Positions 17,859 through 26,116 of a stretch of DNA of 64,000 nt are shown one piece after another. Position 1 is the stretch's first letter, and every line of letters begins with the position of its first letter. Both the position numbers and the translations under genes were made by a program. Source of the stretch: Mycobacterium sp. 236(2023) (lineage in GTDB: Bacteria > Actinomycetota > Actinomycetes > Mycobacteriales > Mycobacteriaceae); contig NZ_JARSBP010000002.1 in the NCBI RefSeq assembly GCF_029623955.1, positions 930,001 to 994,000 on the forward strand. Reading direction: 5' to 3'. The notes beneath the pieces were generated by a model, which ran no database searches, was not told where the DNA came from, and worked only from the letters and a program-made list of their open reading frames with translations.

Positions 17859-19553
17859 GTGGTCGCTGACGAGCCGACAACAGAAAGTCTCATTCCGCAC
17901 TTCGACATCCTGGCTTCCGCTGTCGCGGGTAGGACGCTGCGGGTTGTTGGCGGCCAACCTGGCGAAAAGTGCTGGACAGACGGAAAATTGGTCTACGTCG
18001 ACGACACATTGCCTGAGCGGGAGCAGATCGCCACCATACTTGTGCAGGCATCGCTCATCTCAGCCGGGAGTCTGGCACCAGAAATGCTGCGGCAGCTGCA
18101 CCGGCGCGGCAGGCTCGCGCAGCGCTACCTGGTGGTTGAGGTACACCGGGCGTTAAAGGCAAACAGCGCCGTCCTTCCCCCGGCGATGAATCTGCTGGTT
18201 GATCGCGCTCTCGCTGCGCGGTCCGCATCGCCAGCCCAATCACTGGCGATCGCAAAGTCTGCAGTTTCACTCACCTCACCGTCGCCACTGTTCGGCACGC
18301 TCAACCCCAAACGTGCACTAGCCGCTGCTGCACGTACGGAAGGCGCCGAGGCGAACGACCAGCACCACACACCGAAGCGTCAAAGTGAAGCGTTGGAGGA
18401 ACTGGAAGACAACGACTTCGCTGACTCCGACGAAGGCACTGCGGTCGACATGTTCTCCGCGGGTGGGGTATCCGGCATCTTTGGCCGCTTGTTGAAACGC
18501 CTTCTCAAGTCCATGCGCAGACGCGAGCCCAGCGGCGGCAACCCCGGTACGGACTCGGCAACGCACCTGTCACGCGGTCTCGCCCAGCGACGAGGAAACG
18601 GTGTCTTGTCCCAGGCCGCAATGAGGGTCGATGACGACGAAGCGCCGAAGGACGGTGCAACCAAGTACCCCGAATGGGATGTGAAGCGCAAGGCCTACCG
18701 GCGAGATTGGTGCACCGTCAACGAGATTGAGCCGCCTCCTCGGGAGGTGGGAGACGCGAGAGTGCCCGACACGGCGCGACTTCGCCGTTCACTGGGACGT
18801 CTCGCTCTCGGCCTCGACCAATGCCACCGGCGATCCCATGGAGACGACATCGACATCGACGCCGCCATGGAGTCCTACGTTCAAGCAGCGGCGTCTTCCA
18901 CCCCAGACGACAACGTCTACATCGCGAGTCTGCGCCGTCGCCGCGATCTCTCGGTCATGGTGCTGCTCGACATCTCAGGTTCCGCGGCTGAACCCGACGG
19001 TTTCGGCAGCAGTGTCCACGAGCGCCAGCGGACCGCCGCAGCCGCCATCACCTCCACTCTTCACGACCTCGGCGACCGCACCGGGCTCTACGCCTACAAC
19101 TCGCAGGGACGATCGTCGGTCCAGCTGGTGCCGGTCAAGAAGTTCGACGACCGCTTCAACGCCGACACACTGCGCCGATTGCACAGCCTGACACCCGGCG
19201 CATACTCCCGACTCGGAGCAGCCGTCCGCCACGGAGCTGCTGTCCTGGAATCCCAGGGCGGCACATCGCGCCGACTGCTCATCGTCCTTTCCGATGGACT
19301 GGCCTACGACCACGGCTACGACAAGGACTACGGAGCCGCCGACGCGCGGCGGGCGCTCACCGAAGCCCGCCACCGAGGAATAGGCGCGCTCTGCCTCACC
19401 TTCGGCGTGCATGCCGATGAAGACTCACTGGAACGCGTCTTTGGAACAGCAGCGCACGCAACCGTTTCCAATCAAGCCCACCTCGCTCACGCAGTCAGTG
19501 CGCTCGTCCACTCAGCCCTGCGATCCGCCGACGTTCGCCGGCGCGTGTCCTAA
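17859..19553 (+). CDS. NorD/CbbO-like von Willebrand factor A protein
   Basis: 564 residues from GTG 17859, chosen because GAGG lies just upstream; GTG 17841 is the in-frame alternative. The N-terminal half is helical and variable, with an acidic stretch (EALEELEDNDFADSDEG) and a basic region. The C-terminal third is a VWA domain with MIDAS Asp371-x-Ser373-x-Ser375 (DISGS) and later metal-site residues (IVLSDGLAYD). NorD and CbbO proteins pair with NorQ/CbbQ AAA+ ATPases to activate metalloenzymes (nitric oxide reductase, Rubisco). The partner ATPase follows 47 bases downstream. Neither NO reductase nor Rubisco is encoded in the window. Confidence 0.82.
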   Translation: MVADEPTTESLIPHFDILASAVAGRTLRVVGGQPGEKCWTDGKLVYVDDTLPEREQIATILVQASLISAGSLAPEMLRQLHRRGRLAQRYLVVEVHRALKANSAVLPPAMNLLVDRALAARSASPAQSLAIAKSAVSLTSPSPLFGTLNPKRALAAAARTEGAEANDQHHTPKRQSEALEELEDNDFADSDEGTAVDMFSAGGVSGIFGRLLKRLLKSMRRREPSGGNPGTDSATHLSRGLAQRRGNGVLSQAAMRVDDDEAPKDGATKYPEWDVKRKAYRRDWCTVNEIEPPPREVGDARVPDTARLRRSLGRLALGLDQCHRRSHGDDIDIDAAMESYVQAAASSTPDDNVYIASLRRRRDLSVMVLLDISGSAAEPDGFGSSVHERQRTAAAAITSTLHDLGDRTGLYAYNSQGRSSVQLVPVKKFDDRFNADTLRRLHSLTPGAYSRLGAAVRHGAAVLESQGGTSRRLLIVLSDGLAYDHGYDKDYGAADARRALTEARHRGIGALCLTFGVHADEDSLERVFGTAAHATVSNQAHLAHAVSALVHSALRSADVRRRVS

Positions 19554-19600
19554 CCACATCCCGACCACATCAGTGCACCCGAAGGAGCAGACGACATCCG

Positions 19601-20452
19601 ATGACCTCCGTCCACACCCACCATGCTGTTTCCAAAACGCCTACCATGCACCAACCACGGCCCTTCTACGTATCCACCGGAGATGAGGAGCAACACTTCA
19701 AAGCCGCCTATCGCCAAGGGCTGTCCATCGTTCTCAAAGGACCGACCGGATGCGGCAAGACACGTTTCGTCGAAGCGATGGCACACGACCTCAACCGACC
19801 GCTGATCACCGTGTCCTGCCACGACGACCTGACGACCGCCGACCTCGTCGGGCGCTTCCACCTCCGCGGCGGGGAAACCGAATGGGTCGACGGTCCGCTC
19901 ACCCGCGCGGTCCGAGAAGGAGCCATCTGCTACCTCGACGAGGTCGTCGAGGCCCGACAGGACACCACCGTCGTGCTGCACCCCCTCGCCGACCACAGAA
20001 GACAGCTACCCATCGAACGTCTCGGCATCACCCTCGACGCAGCACCAGGGTTCGGCCTGGTGGTGTCGTACAACCCTGGCTATCAAAGCGTCCTCAAAGA
20101 CCTCAAAGACTCCACTCGTCAACGAATGGTCGCCATCGAATTCGGCTTCCCCGCACCCGAAACCGAAGAGAAGATAATCACCGAAGAGGCAGGTATCAGC
20201 CCCGACACCGCCGCAACCCTCGTCCGATTCAGCCAAGCCATACGACGACTTGAAACACCAGGCCTGCGCGAAGTCGCATCAACGCGCGTGCTCATCGCCG
20301 CGGGAAGACTCATCGCAGAAGGTCTCACACCGCACGACGCCGCACGAATCGCTATCGCGGCACCACTGAGCGACGACCCGGCCGTACAGGCCGGCCTCCT
20401 GAAAATGATCGACACCTACGTCGGCAATCAGGCCAGCGGAGAGTCGTTGTGA
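19601..20452 (+). CDS. NorQ/CbbQ-type (MoxR-class) AAA+ ATPase
   Basis: 283 residues from ATG 19601, with GAAGGAG somewhat far upstream. Walker A is GPTGCGKT (Lys53) and Walker B is AICYLDE (Asp113, Glu114). The sensor-1 region is VVSYNPGYQS and an arginine-rich region is DSTRQRM. The C-terminal domain matches CbbQ/NirQ/NorQ proteins. These hexameric ATPases remodel a client metalloenzyme with a VWA partner, which is the gene just upstream. The client is not evident; the AveC-like membrane protein and the CMD-like protein are the only other candidates in the cassette. Confidence 0.88.
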   Translation: MTSVHTHHAVSKTPTMHQPRPFYVSTGDEEQHFKAAYRQGLSIVLKGPTGCGKTRFVEAMAHDLNRPLITVSCHDDLTTADLVGRFHLRGGETEWVDGPLTRAVREGAICYLDEVVEARQDTTVVLHPLADHRRQLPIERLGITLDAAPGFGLVVSYNPGYQSVLKDLKDSTRQRMVAIEFGFPAPETEEKIITEEAGISPDTAATLVRFSQAIRRLETPGLREVASTRVLIAAGRLIAEGLTPHDAARIAIAAPLSDDPAVQAGLLKMIDTYVGNQASGESL

Positions 20453-20559
20453 ACACGCCAAAGAATGTCGACGCCGCAAAGCGACCTGTCCGAAGGTCGC
20501 CGCTGACACGGCCGCCGAGCCTGCAACTCAGTTCGCGAGATATCACCACGCACCCCTGA
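20449..20559 (+). CDS. Possible 36-residue small ORF coupled to norQ-like gene
   Basis: A GTG overlaps the norQ-like stop in the GTGA arrangement typical of translational coupling. It opens a 36-residue basic reading frame (MNTPKNVDAAKRPVRRSPLT...) ending 26 bases before the CMD-like gene. It has no recognisable family and could equally be chance or the remnant of a longer gene. The coupling geometry is the only support. Confidence 0.3.
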   Translation: MNTPKNVDAAKRPVRRSPLTRPPSLQLSSRDITTHP

Positions 20560-20585
20560 CCACTCGCTCTGGTAAAGGACCCGCA

Positions 20586-20996
20586 ATGAGCACGAGCAAC
20601 ACGACACCGACCGGTCAGAACGACGCCGCCGAGCACACCTGGGAAAGCGCGATGGCTGCCATCTACGAGGTGGACCCGCCGTTCATGACTGCATTCGCCA
20701 ACTACTACAACGCCACCATCGCCAAGAACGCCCTAGACCCCAAGGTCCGCGAACTCATCTTCATCGCCATCGACGCTGCCGCCACACACCTCTACAACCC
20801 AGGAACCCTCTTTCACATAAAGGAGGCACGGAAGCTCGGAGCCACCAAGGAGGAAATCCTCGAAACGCTCCAGCTCGTCACCCTCGTCGGCGTGCATTCA
20901 ATCTCAGAAGGCGTGCCACTGCTCCTCGAAGCACTTGAAAGCGAGGAGAACCAGCCGGAAGTCGAATCAGCCACCACTTCGCCGCCTCGGGGCTAG
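20586..20996 (+). CDS. Carboxymuconolactone decarboxylase-like (AhpD fold) protein lacking the active Cys
   Basis: 136 residues from ATG 20586, with AAAGGA upstream. The fold signature is AAATHLYNPGTLFHIKEARK followed by LGATKEEILETLQL. In AhpD-like enzymes this region carries C-x-x-C or C-x-x-H; here it reads T-L-F-H, so the reactive Cys is replaced by Thr and peroxidase chemistry is unlikely. It is probably the last gene of the TetR-controlled cassette. A binding or decarboxylase-like role is possible but unproven. Confidence 0.78.
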   Translation: MSTSNTTPTGQNDAAEHTWESAMAAIYEVDPPFMTAFANYYNATIAKNALDPKVRELIFIAIDAAATHLYNPGTLFHIKEARKLGATKEEILETLQLVTLVGVHSISEGVPLLLEALESEENQPEVESATTSPPRG

Positions 20997-21086
20997 CGCG
21001 ACGCGCTCAGCCCGCCAGCCTTGGGTCTGCTGCACGATCGGGTGACGGTTTGACCTGACCTACCTGTTGGGTTCCAGTTGTGGTGG

Positions 21087-21318
21087 CTAACTGACGGCGG
21101 TGAGGGTGTCGTTGGTGAAGGATAGTTCGTACTCGATCGGGGTGCGGTAGTTCAGTGCTGAGTGGCGGCGTTGGCGGTTGTGGAAGATCTCGATGTAGTC
21201 GAAGATTGCGTTGGCCAGCTCGACGCGGGTCTTCCACTTCTGGCGGTCGAGAAGTTCGATCTGCATGGAGGACCAGAAGCTTTCCATCATGGCGTTGTCC
21301 AGGCCGTCACCGATCGGG
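21087..21318 (-). pseudogene. IS3-family transposase orfB, C-terminal fragment
   Basis: From about 21318 the frame reads IGDGLDNAMMESFW, the last acidic residue of the DDE triad. It continues to the normal C-terminus (RRHSALNYRTPIEYELSF). Everything N-terminal to this is gone; the break lies 40 bases from the metE stop. Sequence identity to the 13.9 kb element is only partial, so it is a second, separate IS relic. It marks the right boundary of the island-like segment. Confidence 0.8.
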
Positions 21319-21357
21319 CGGTGGTGGCGACCCGCCGGCCGCCGCCACCGCCGACTA

Positions 21358-23640
21358 TCACGCGTTCTGTCGTACCTGTTCGGTGGCCGCCACCAGGTTG
21401 CGCAGCGCGGCCGACACTTCGTTGGTCTTGCGCGTCTTGAGTCCGCAGTCCGGATTGACCCAGAGGCGTTCCGCAGGAACCGAGTTCAGAGCTTCACGCA
21501 GTGATGTCGAAATCTCGTCGACTCCCGGGACGCGCGGCGAGTGGATGTCGTAGACGCCCGGACCGACGCTGTTGGCGAAGCCGACCGCGTTGAGGTCGCC
21601 AAGCACCTCCATGTGCGATCGGGCGGCCTCGATCGAGGTCACGTCGGCGTCGAGGTCGGCGATCGCGCCGATGACTTCACCGAACTCGGAGTAGCACAGA
21701 TGCGTGTGGATCTGCGTCGAGTCGTCTACCCCGGAAGTGGACAGCTTGAACGCTTCCACTGCCCACTTCAGGTACGCCTCTTTCTCTTTCGAACGCAGCG
21801 GCAGTAGCTCACGCAACGCGGGCTCATCGACCTGGATGATCGCGATGCCCGCGGATTGCAGGTCGATGGTTTCGTCACGGATCGCCAGCGCCACCTGCGC
21901 CGCCGTTTCGGCCAGCGGCTGGTCGTCCCGCACGAATGACCACGCCAGGATCGTCACCGGGCCCGTCAGCATGCCCTTGACCGGCTTGGCCGTCAGCGAT
22001 TGGGCGTAGATGGCCCAGTCGACCGTCATCGGCGTGGGCCGTGCGACGTCGCCGTACAGGATCGGCGGGCGCACGCAGCGGCTGCCGTAGGACTGGACCC
22101 ACCCGTTCTGCGTGGCGAAGAACCCGTCGAGTTGCTCGGCGAAGTACTGCACCATGTCGTTGCGCTCCGGCTCTCCGTGTACCAACACGTCGAGCCCGAG
22201 GTCCTCTTGCAGCGCGATGACGTCCGCGATTTCAGCTCTCATTCGGCGGTCGTACTCGGCCGTGTCGATCTTGCCTGACCGCAGATCTGCTCGCGCGACG
22301 CGGATTTCGGATGTCTGGGGGTACGAACCGATCGTCGTCGTCGGCAGTGCCGGCAGGTTCAGCCGGTCTTGCTGGGCCAGCCGACGCTGCTCGGCAGGTC
22401 CTCGCGCGGCGCCGGACGCGGTGATCGTCGATATCCGGGATCGGACGTCGCCGTTGTTGAGTCGCGGATCAGCGTTTCGCGACTCGATCGCCGCATTGGA
22501 TGCGGCGATCTCAGCGGTGATGGAGTCGCGGCTATCGGAGAGTCCACGGGCGAGCGCCACGACTTCGGTCACCTTCTCGAATCCGAAGGCGAGCCAGCTA
22601 CGCAGTGCCGCATCGAGATCGGTCTCGGCGTCAAGGGTGTACGGCACATGGAGCGTCGAACAGGACGTCGAGACCGCAAGGTGTCCGACAGATCCTGACA
22701 GCGAGGCCAGCGTGTCGAATGCCGCTTCCAGGTCGGTGCGCCAGATGTTGCGTCCGTCGACGACGCCCGCGACGACGGTCTTGCTCGCCAACTCTGGCAC
22801 GGCCGCGATGGCCGACACCCCGCCTGCGACGAGGTCGACGCCGATGGCTTCGACGGGCGTGCGGGCCAGCGCAGGCAATGCGTCGGTCAGCTCGCCGAAG
22901 TACGTCGCGACGAAGATGAAGGGTCGCGTCGCCATCTGGCCGAGGGCTTGGTAGGTCTGCTCGACCAGTTCGGCGACGTTGTCGAGAGCATCGGTGACAA
23001 GGATGGGCTCGTCGATCTGCACCCACTCGATGCCGTTGTCCGCGAGCAGTGCCAACAGCTCCCCGTAAACGGCCACGAGATCGACCAACCGCCTGATTGG
23101 GTGGCCCGCACCGTCGACGGCCTTGCTCAACGCCAAGAACGTGATCGGTCCGACGATCACCGGGCGAGCCGGAATAGCCTGGGCGCGAGCCTCTTCCAGC
23201 TCTGCCAGAACTTTGGCGGGATTCAGTGTGAAGGCGGTGTCCGGGCCGATCTCGGGGACGATGTAGTGGTAGTTGGTGTCGAACCACTTTGTCATCTCCA
23301 GCGGTGCGATGTCGGCTCCGGCGTAGGTGCCCCCGCGTGCCGCGGCAAAGTAGCGGTCTAGGTCGTCTGCCACTCCCGAGACACGCTCGGGCAGCGCGCC
23401 GACGAGGACGGCCGTGTCGAGCACTTGGTCGTAGTAGGAGAAGGTGTTCACCGGAATTGAGTCCAGGCCCGATGCGGCGAGCGATTCCCAGGTGTCGCGG
23501 CGGATCTTGGTGGCCACGGCTTCGAGGTCGGCTTGGTCGAGGTTGCCGGCCCAGTACTTCTCGACGGCGCGTTTGAGTTCGCGGTTGGGTCCGATGCGCG
23601 GTGATCCGAGGATGGTGGCGGTGAAACGTGTTGCGGTCAT
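21358..23640 (-). CDS. metE: Cobalamin-independent methionine synthase MetE
   Basis: 760 residues from ATG 23640. Two TIM-barrel halves are complete: the N-terminal barrel starts [17 protein letters not shown] and the C-terminal catalytic barrel starts [12 protein letters not shown]. Zinc ligands are visible in HTHLCYSEF and NPDCGLKTR. It transfers the methyl group from 5-methyl-tetrahydropteroyltriglutamate to homocysteine in the cytosol. A cobalamin riboswitch lies in its leader, so it is expected to be repressed when B12 is available and MetH can work. It is monocistronic. Confidence 0.97.
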   Translation of the reverse strand: MTATRFTATILGSPRIGPNRELKRAVEKYWAGNLDQADLEAVATKIRRDTWESLAASGLDSIPVNTFSYYDQVLDTAVLVGALPERVSGVADDLDRYFAAARGGTYAGADIAPLEMTKWFDTNYHYIVPEIGPDTAFTLNPAKVLAELEEARAQAIPARPVIVGPITFLALSKAVDGAGHPIRRLVDLVAVYGELLALLADNGIEWVQIDEPILVTDALDNVAELVEQTYQALGQMATRPFIFVATYFGELTDALPALARTPVEAIGVDLVAGGVSAIAAVPELASKTVVAGVVDGRNIWRTDLEAAFDTLASLSGSVGHLAVSTSCSTLHVPYTLDAETDLDAALRSWLAFGFEKVTEVVALARGLSDSRDSITAEIAASNAAIESRNADPRLNNGDVRSRISTITASGAARGPAEQRRLAQQDRLNLPALPTTTIGSYPQTSEIRVARADLRSGKIDTAEYDRRMRAEIADVIALQEDLGLDVLVHGEPERNDMVQYFAEQLDGFFATQNGWVQSYGSRCVRPPILYGDVARPTPMTVDWAIYAQSLTAKPVKGMLTGPVTILAWSFVRDDQPLAETAAQVALAIRDETIDLQSAGIAIIQVDEPALRELLPLRSKEKEAYLKWAVEAFKLSTSGVDDSTQIHTHLCYSEFGEVIGAIADLDADVTSIEAARSHMEVLGDLNAVGFANSVGPGVYDIHSPRVPGVDEISTSLREALNSVPAERLWVNPDCGLKTRKTNEVSAALRNLVAATEQVRQNA

Positions 23641-23774
23641 GAGGACGTGCCCTTCGGTACGGCGGGAGGCCATCGCCTGGAGACGTCGAACCGAGCGCGG
23701 TCGACAGCCACACAGTCCACCGCTTCGGCCACTGCCCATTCCGCGAGGCGATGAACCACCGGGCGCGGCGCGCC

Positions 23775-23960
23775 CGGTACAGCTGGCAGGTCTTCGGACT
23801 CACAAGCACGTGCACAGTCGCGCACACCTACTGGCCGTCGCTTCCCGGCCCGGAGGGGCCAGTGCTTGTGACGGCGGTCGTTCCTGCATACCGCTGCGGG
23901 ACAGTCCCGGATTCTCACCGGGTTCCCTCTCGCACCACACCCGACGGGGCGTGTGGCACT
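23775..23960 (-). promoter_or_regulatory. Cobalamin riboswitch in the metE leader
   Basis: Read on the minus strand, the leader contains GGTGAGAATCCGGGACTG and CCCGCAGCGGT. Further down is the B12 box, AGTCCGAAGACCTGCCA, at 23800-23784. These are the order and spacing of the AdoCbl riboswitch core. A GC-rich palindrome (GGGCGCGCCGCGCCC on the minus strand, about 23774-23760) follows and may be part of the switching structure. The remaining 120 bases to the metE ATG are the expression platform. B12 control of metE is established in other mycobacteria. Confidence 0.9.
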
Positions 23961-24017
23961 CGGTGGCCGGCGCACAGTGCGTGCTCCGGTCAAACCAGTT
24001 GCAGGTGGAGCGTACCT

Positions 24018-24674
24018 CTAGGACGTCACCGCGCGGCGGTCGAGCCAGTCGACCAGGGAACGACCGGCCTCCAGGACATGGCGCTCGGCGATCCCGCGTG
24101 CTGAGTCGGCATCGTGGACGGCGAGCGCGTCGAGCAGATCCTCATGCTCGGACAGCGAGTGCTCCTCATGGTCGGGGAACACGGTCAAGAAGTTCGTCGG
24201 GACGACGCGCGCTGCCTGCTTCAGTTGGGCCATCAACCGGGGAGAGTGGGCTGCGCGGTGGATCTCCTGGTGAAATCGCCAATTGGCCTCGCCGATCGTG
24301 TCGTCTCCGGACTTGGCGGCCACTTCGGCGGCGAGGTCACGCATCCGCGCCAGTTCGTCGGGGTCGACGCGCTGGGCGGCCCAGGCCGCGGCCTGCCCAG
24401 TCAGCACCCCGAGAATCGTGAAGCTGTCCAGGATGTCGCGCGTGCTGATGCCGATAACGGTGATGCCGCTACGGGGGGCGATCCGGACTAATCCCTCAAA
24501 GGACAACTCCAGGAACGCTTCCCGGACGGGGGTGCGGCTGGTGGCGAACTCTTCGGTGATGGCATCGAGATCGATGCGGGTGCCGGCTGGCAGGGCCCCG
24601 GTGAGGATCCGGTCGCGCAGTTCGCGAGCCGCACGCTCACGCACTGTGCCGCCGATGTTGAGGGCGCCCGTCAT
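24018..24674 (-). CDS. GntR family (FCD domain) regulator
   Basis: 218 residues from ATG 24674. The winged helix is at residues 8-75 (ELRDRILTGALPAGTRID and SRTPVREAFLELSFEGLV). The C-terminal FCD domain shows metal-ligand-like residues in NWRFHQEIHRAAHS and SEHEDLLDAL. It is divergent from the LLM monooxygenase gene, with a near-perfect palindrome between them. It is inferred to repress the monooxygenase/CoA-transferase/lyase unit until an organic-acid ligand binds. Confidence 0.88.
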   Translation of the reverse strand: MTGALNIGGTVRERAARELRDRILTGALPAGTRIDLDAITEEFATSRTPVREAFLELSFEGLVRIAPRSGITVIGISTRDILDSFTILGVLTGQAAAWAAQRVDPDELARMRDLAAEVAAKSGDDTIGEANWRFHQEIHRAAHSPRLMAQLKQAARVVPTNFLTVFPDHEEHSLSEHEDLLDALAVHDADSARGIAERHVLEAGRSLVDWLDRRAVTS

Positions 24675-24712
24675 GGGGGAAGTCTAGCAATGTGCAGCAT
24701 CTGACATTTGAA

Positions 24713-24728
24713 ATCTAATATATCAGAT
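24713..24728. promoter_or_regulatory. GntR operator candidate ATCTAATATATCAGAT
   Basis: A 16-base palindrome with 14 of 16 positions matching, flanked by an outer inverted pair (CATCTGA / TCAGATG). It lies 15 bases before the LLM monooxygenase ATG and 39 bases before the GntR start, so binding would affect both genes. It is AT-rich against a GC-rich background. Confidence 0.55.
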
Positions 24729-24742
24729 GTTAGGTTCGCGGC

Positions 24743-26116
24743 ATGGTTCAGCAGCGCACCGACAAGATGTCCCTCGTCGCGTTCATGCAAGCAGGCAGCA
24801 CCTCCGTCTACGCCGGATCATGGCGGCACCCCGCCACCGAGCACAGCTACCTCGATGCGTCCTACTACGCGAAGGTCGGGCGGCAGCTCGAAGAGGGCTG
24901 CTTCGATCTGATGTTCTTCGACGACCGCCTCGCGATGCCCGGCATCTACGGCAGATCGGTTGGTGAAGCGGTCCGCTACGGTGCGCGGCCGGTGAAACTC
25001 GACCTCGGTGTCGTCCTCGGTGTGCTCGCCCAGACGACATCGCATATCGGGCTCGGCGCAACGTATTCCACGACGTACTACGCGCCGTTCCACGTAGCGC
25101 GGACCTTCGCCACGCTCGATCATCTGTCCGGCGGGCGGGCCGCGTGGAACGTCGTCACGTCGGTCAACGACAGCGAGGCGCAGAACTTCGGTGTCGACGC
25201 CCACCTGGGCCACGACGAACGTTACGACCGCGCGGACGAGTTTCTCGACGTCGTGACCGGCCTGTGGGACACCTGGGACGACGGCGCCGTCCTGCACAAT
25301 CGCGCCGAGGGCGTCTACGCCGATGCGGCGAAGGTGCACGAACTTGGTCATGTGGGCCAGTACTTCTCGGCGCGGGGGCCGTTGACCGTGCCTCGGACTC
25401 CCCAGGGTCGCCCGGTGATCCTGCAGGCCGGATCCTCGGGGCGGGGACGCGAATTCGCTTCGCGCTGGGCGGAATTGATCTTCACCGGCGACCCCGGCCT
25501 GGCCATTGCGCGGGAGCATTACGCCGATCAGAAGGCGCGCATCGCTGAGGCCGGGCGCAATCCGGACGCCGTCCGCATCTGTCCCATGGCCTACGCGGTG
25601 GTGGGGGAGAGCGAATCCCATGCCAAGGACCGTGAGGCGATGTTCCTCAACGACCTCGTCCACCCCATGGCGTCGCTGACCTTGCTGTCGGAGTTGATGA
25701 ACTACGACTTCGCCCAGCACGATCTCGACGACCCGATCAACGACGATCTGATCGCATCGGTCTCGGGAATCCGCGGTCTGGTGCAGAACATTCGCAAGCA
25801 CATCGGTGGAGACACGGTCACGGTGCGCGACCTCGCCGGGCATCGCGCGACCCTGTTGCAGGGGCCGCGGTTCGTCGGCACGGGCGAACAGGTCGCCGAT
25901 CAGATGGCGGAATGGTTCGAAGGGGGAGCGTGCGACGGCTTCGTGCTCGCTGCTACCCACATGCCCGGTGCCTTCGAGGACGTCGTTCGCATGGTCGTCC
26001 CTGAACTCCAGCGCCGCGGCCTGTTCCGCACACAATACGAATCCTCTACTCTGCGTGGCCATCTCGGTCTCGATCGGCCGGAGTCGACGCGGGCGACGGC
26101 AGGCGTGTCGGCGTAG
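24743..26116 (+). CDS. LLM-class flavin monooxygenase (NtaA/SnaA/DszA type)
   Basis: 457 residues from ATG 24743 (ATG 24767 also possible). Family signatures are GLGATYSTTYYAPFHVAR, GGRAAWNVVTS and GHDERYDRADEFLDVV, all typical of the two-component FMNH2-dependent monooxygenases for aminopolycarboxylates, sulfones and related substrates. The C-terminal part GACDGFVLAATHMPGAFED is also characteristic. A separate flavin reductase is needed and is not seen nearby. The next gene starts directly after the stop, so they are cotranscribed. Confidence 0.88.
   Translation: MVQQRTDKMSLVAFMQAGSTSVYAGSWRHPATEHSYLDASYYAKVGRQLEEGCFDLMFFDDRLAMPGIYGRSVGEAVRYGARPVKLDLGVVLGVLAQTTSHIGLGATYSTTYYAPFHVARTFATLDHLSGGRAAWNVVTSVNDSEAQNFGVDAHLGHDERYDRADEFLDVVTGLWDTWDDGAVLHNRAEGVYADAAKVHELGHVGQYFSARGPLTVPRTPQGRPVILQAGSSGRGREFASRWAELIFTGDPGLAIAREHYADQKARIAEAGRNPDAVRICPMAYAVVGESESHAKDREAMFLNDLVHPMASLTLLSELMNYDFAQHDLDDPINDDLIASVSGIRGLVQNIRKHIGGDTVTVRDLAGHRATLLQGPRFVGTGEQVADQMAEWFEGGACDGFVLAATHMPGAFEDVVRMVVPELQRRGLFRTQYESSTLRGHLGLDRPESTRATAGVSA

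Noticed and set aside
13825..21318. Composite transposon bounded by the two IS3 copies
   Set aside because: Both relics lie on the same strand, but they are different elements, the right one is only a C-terminal fragment, and no matching outer ends or target duplication are visible.
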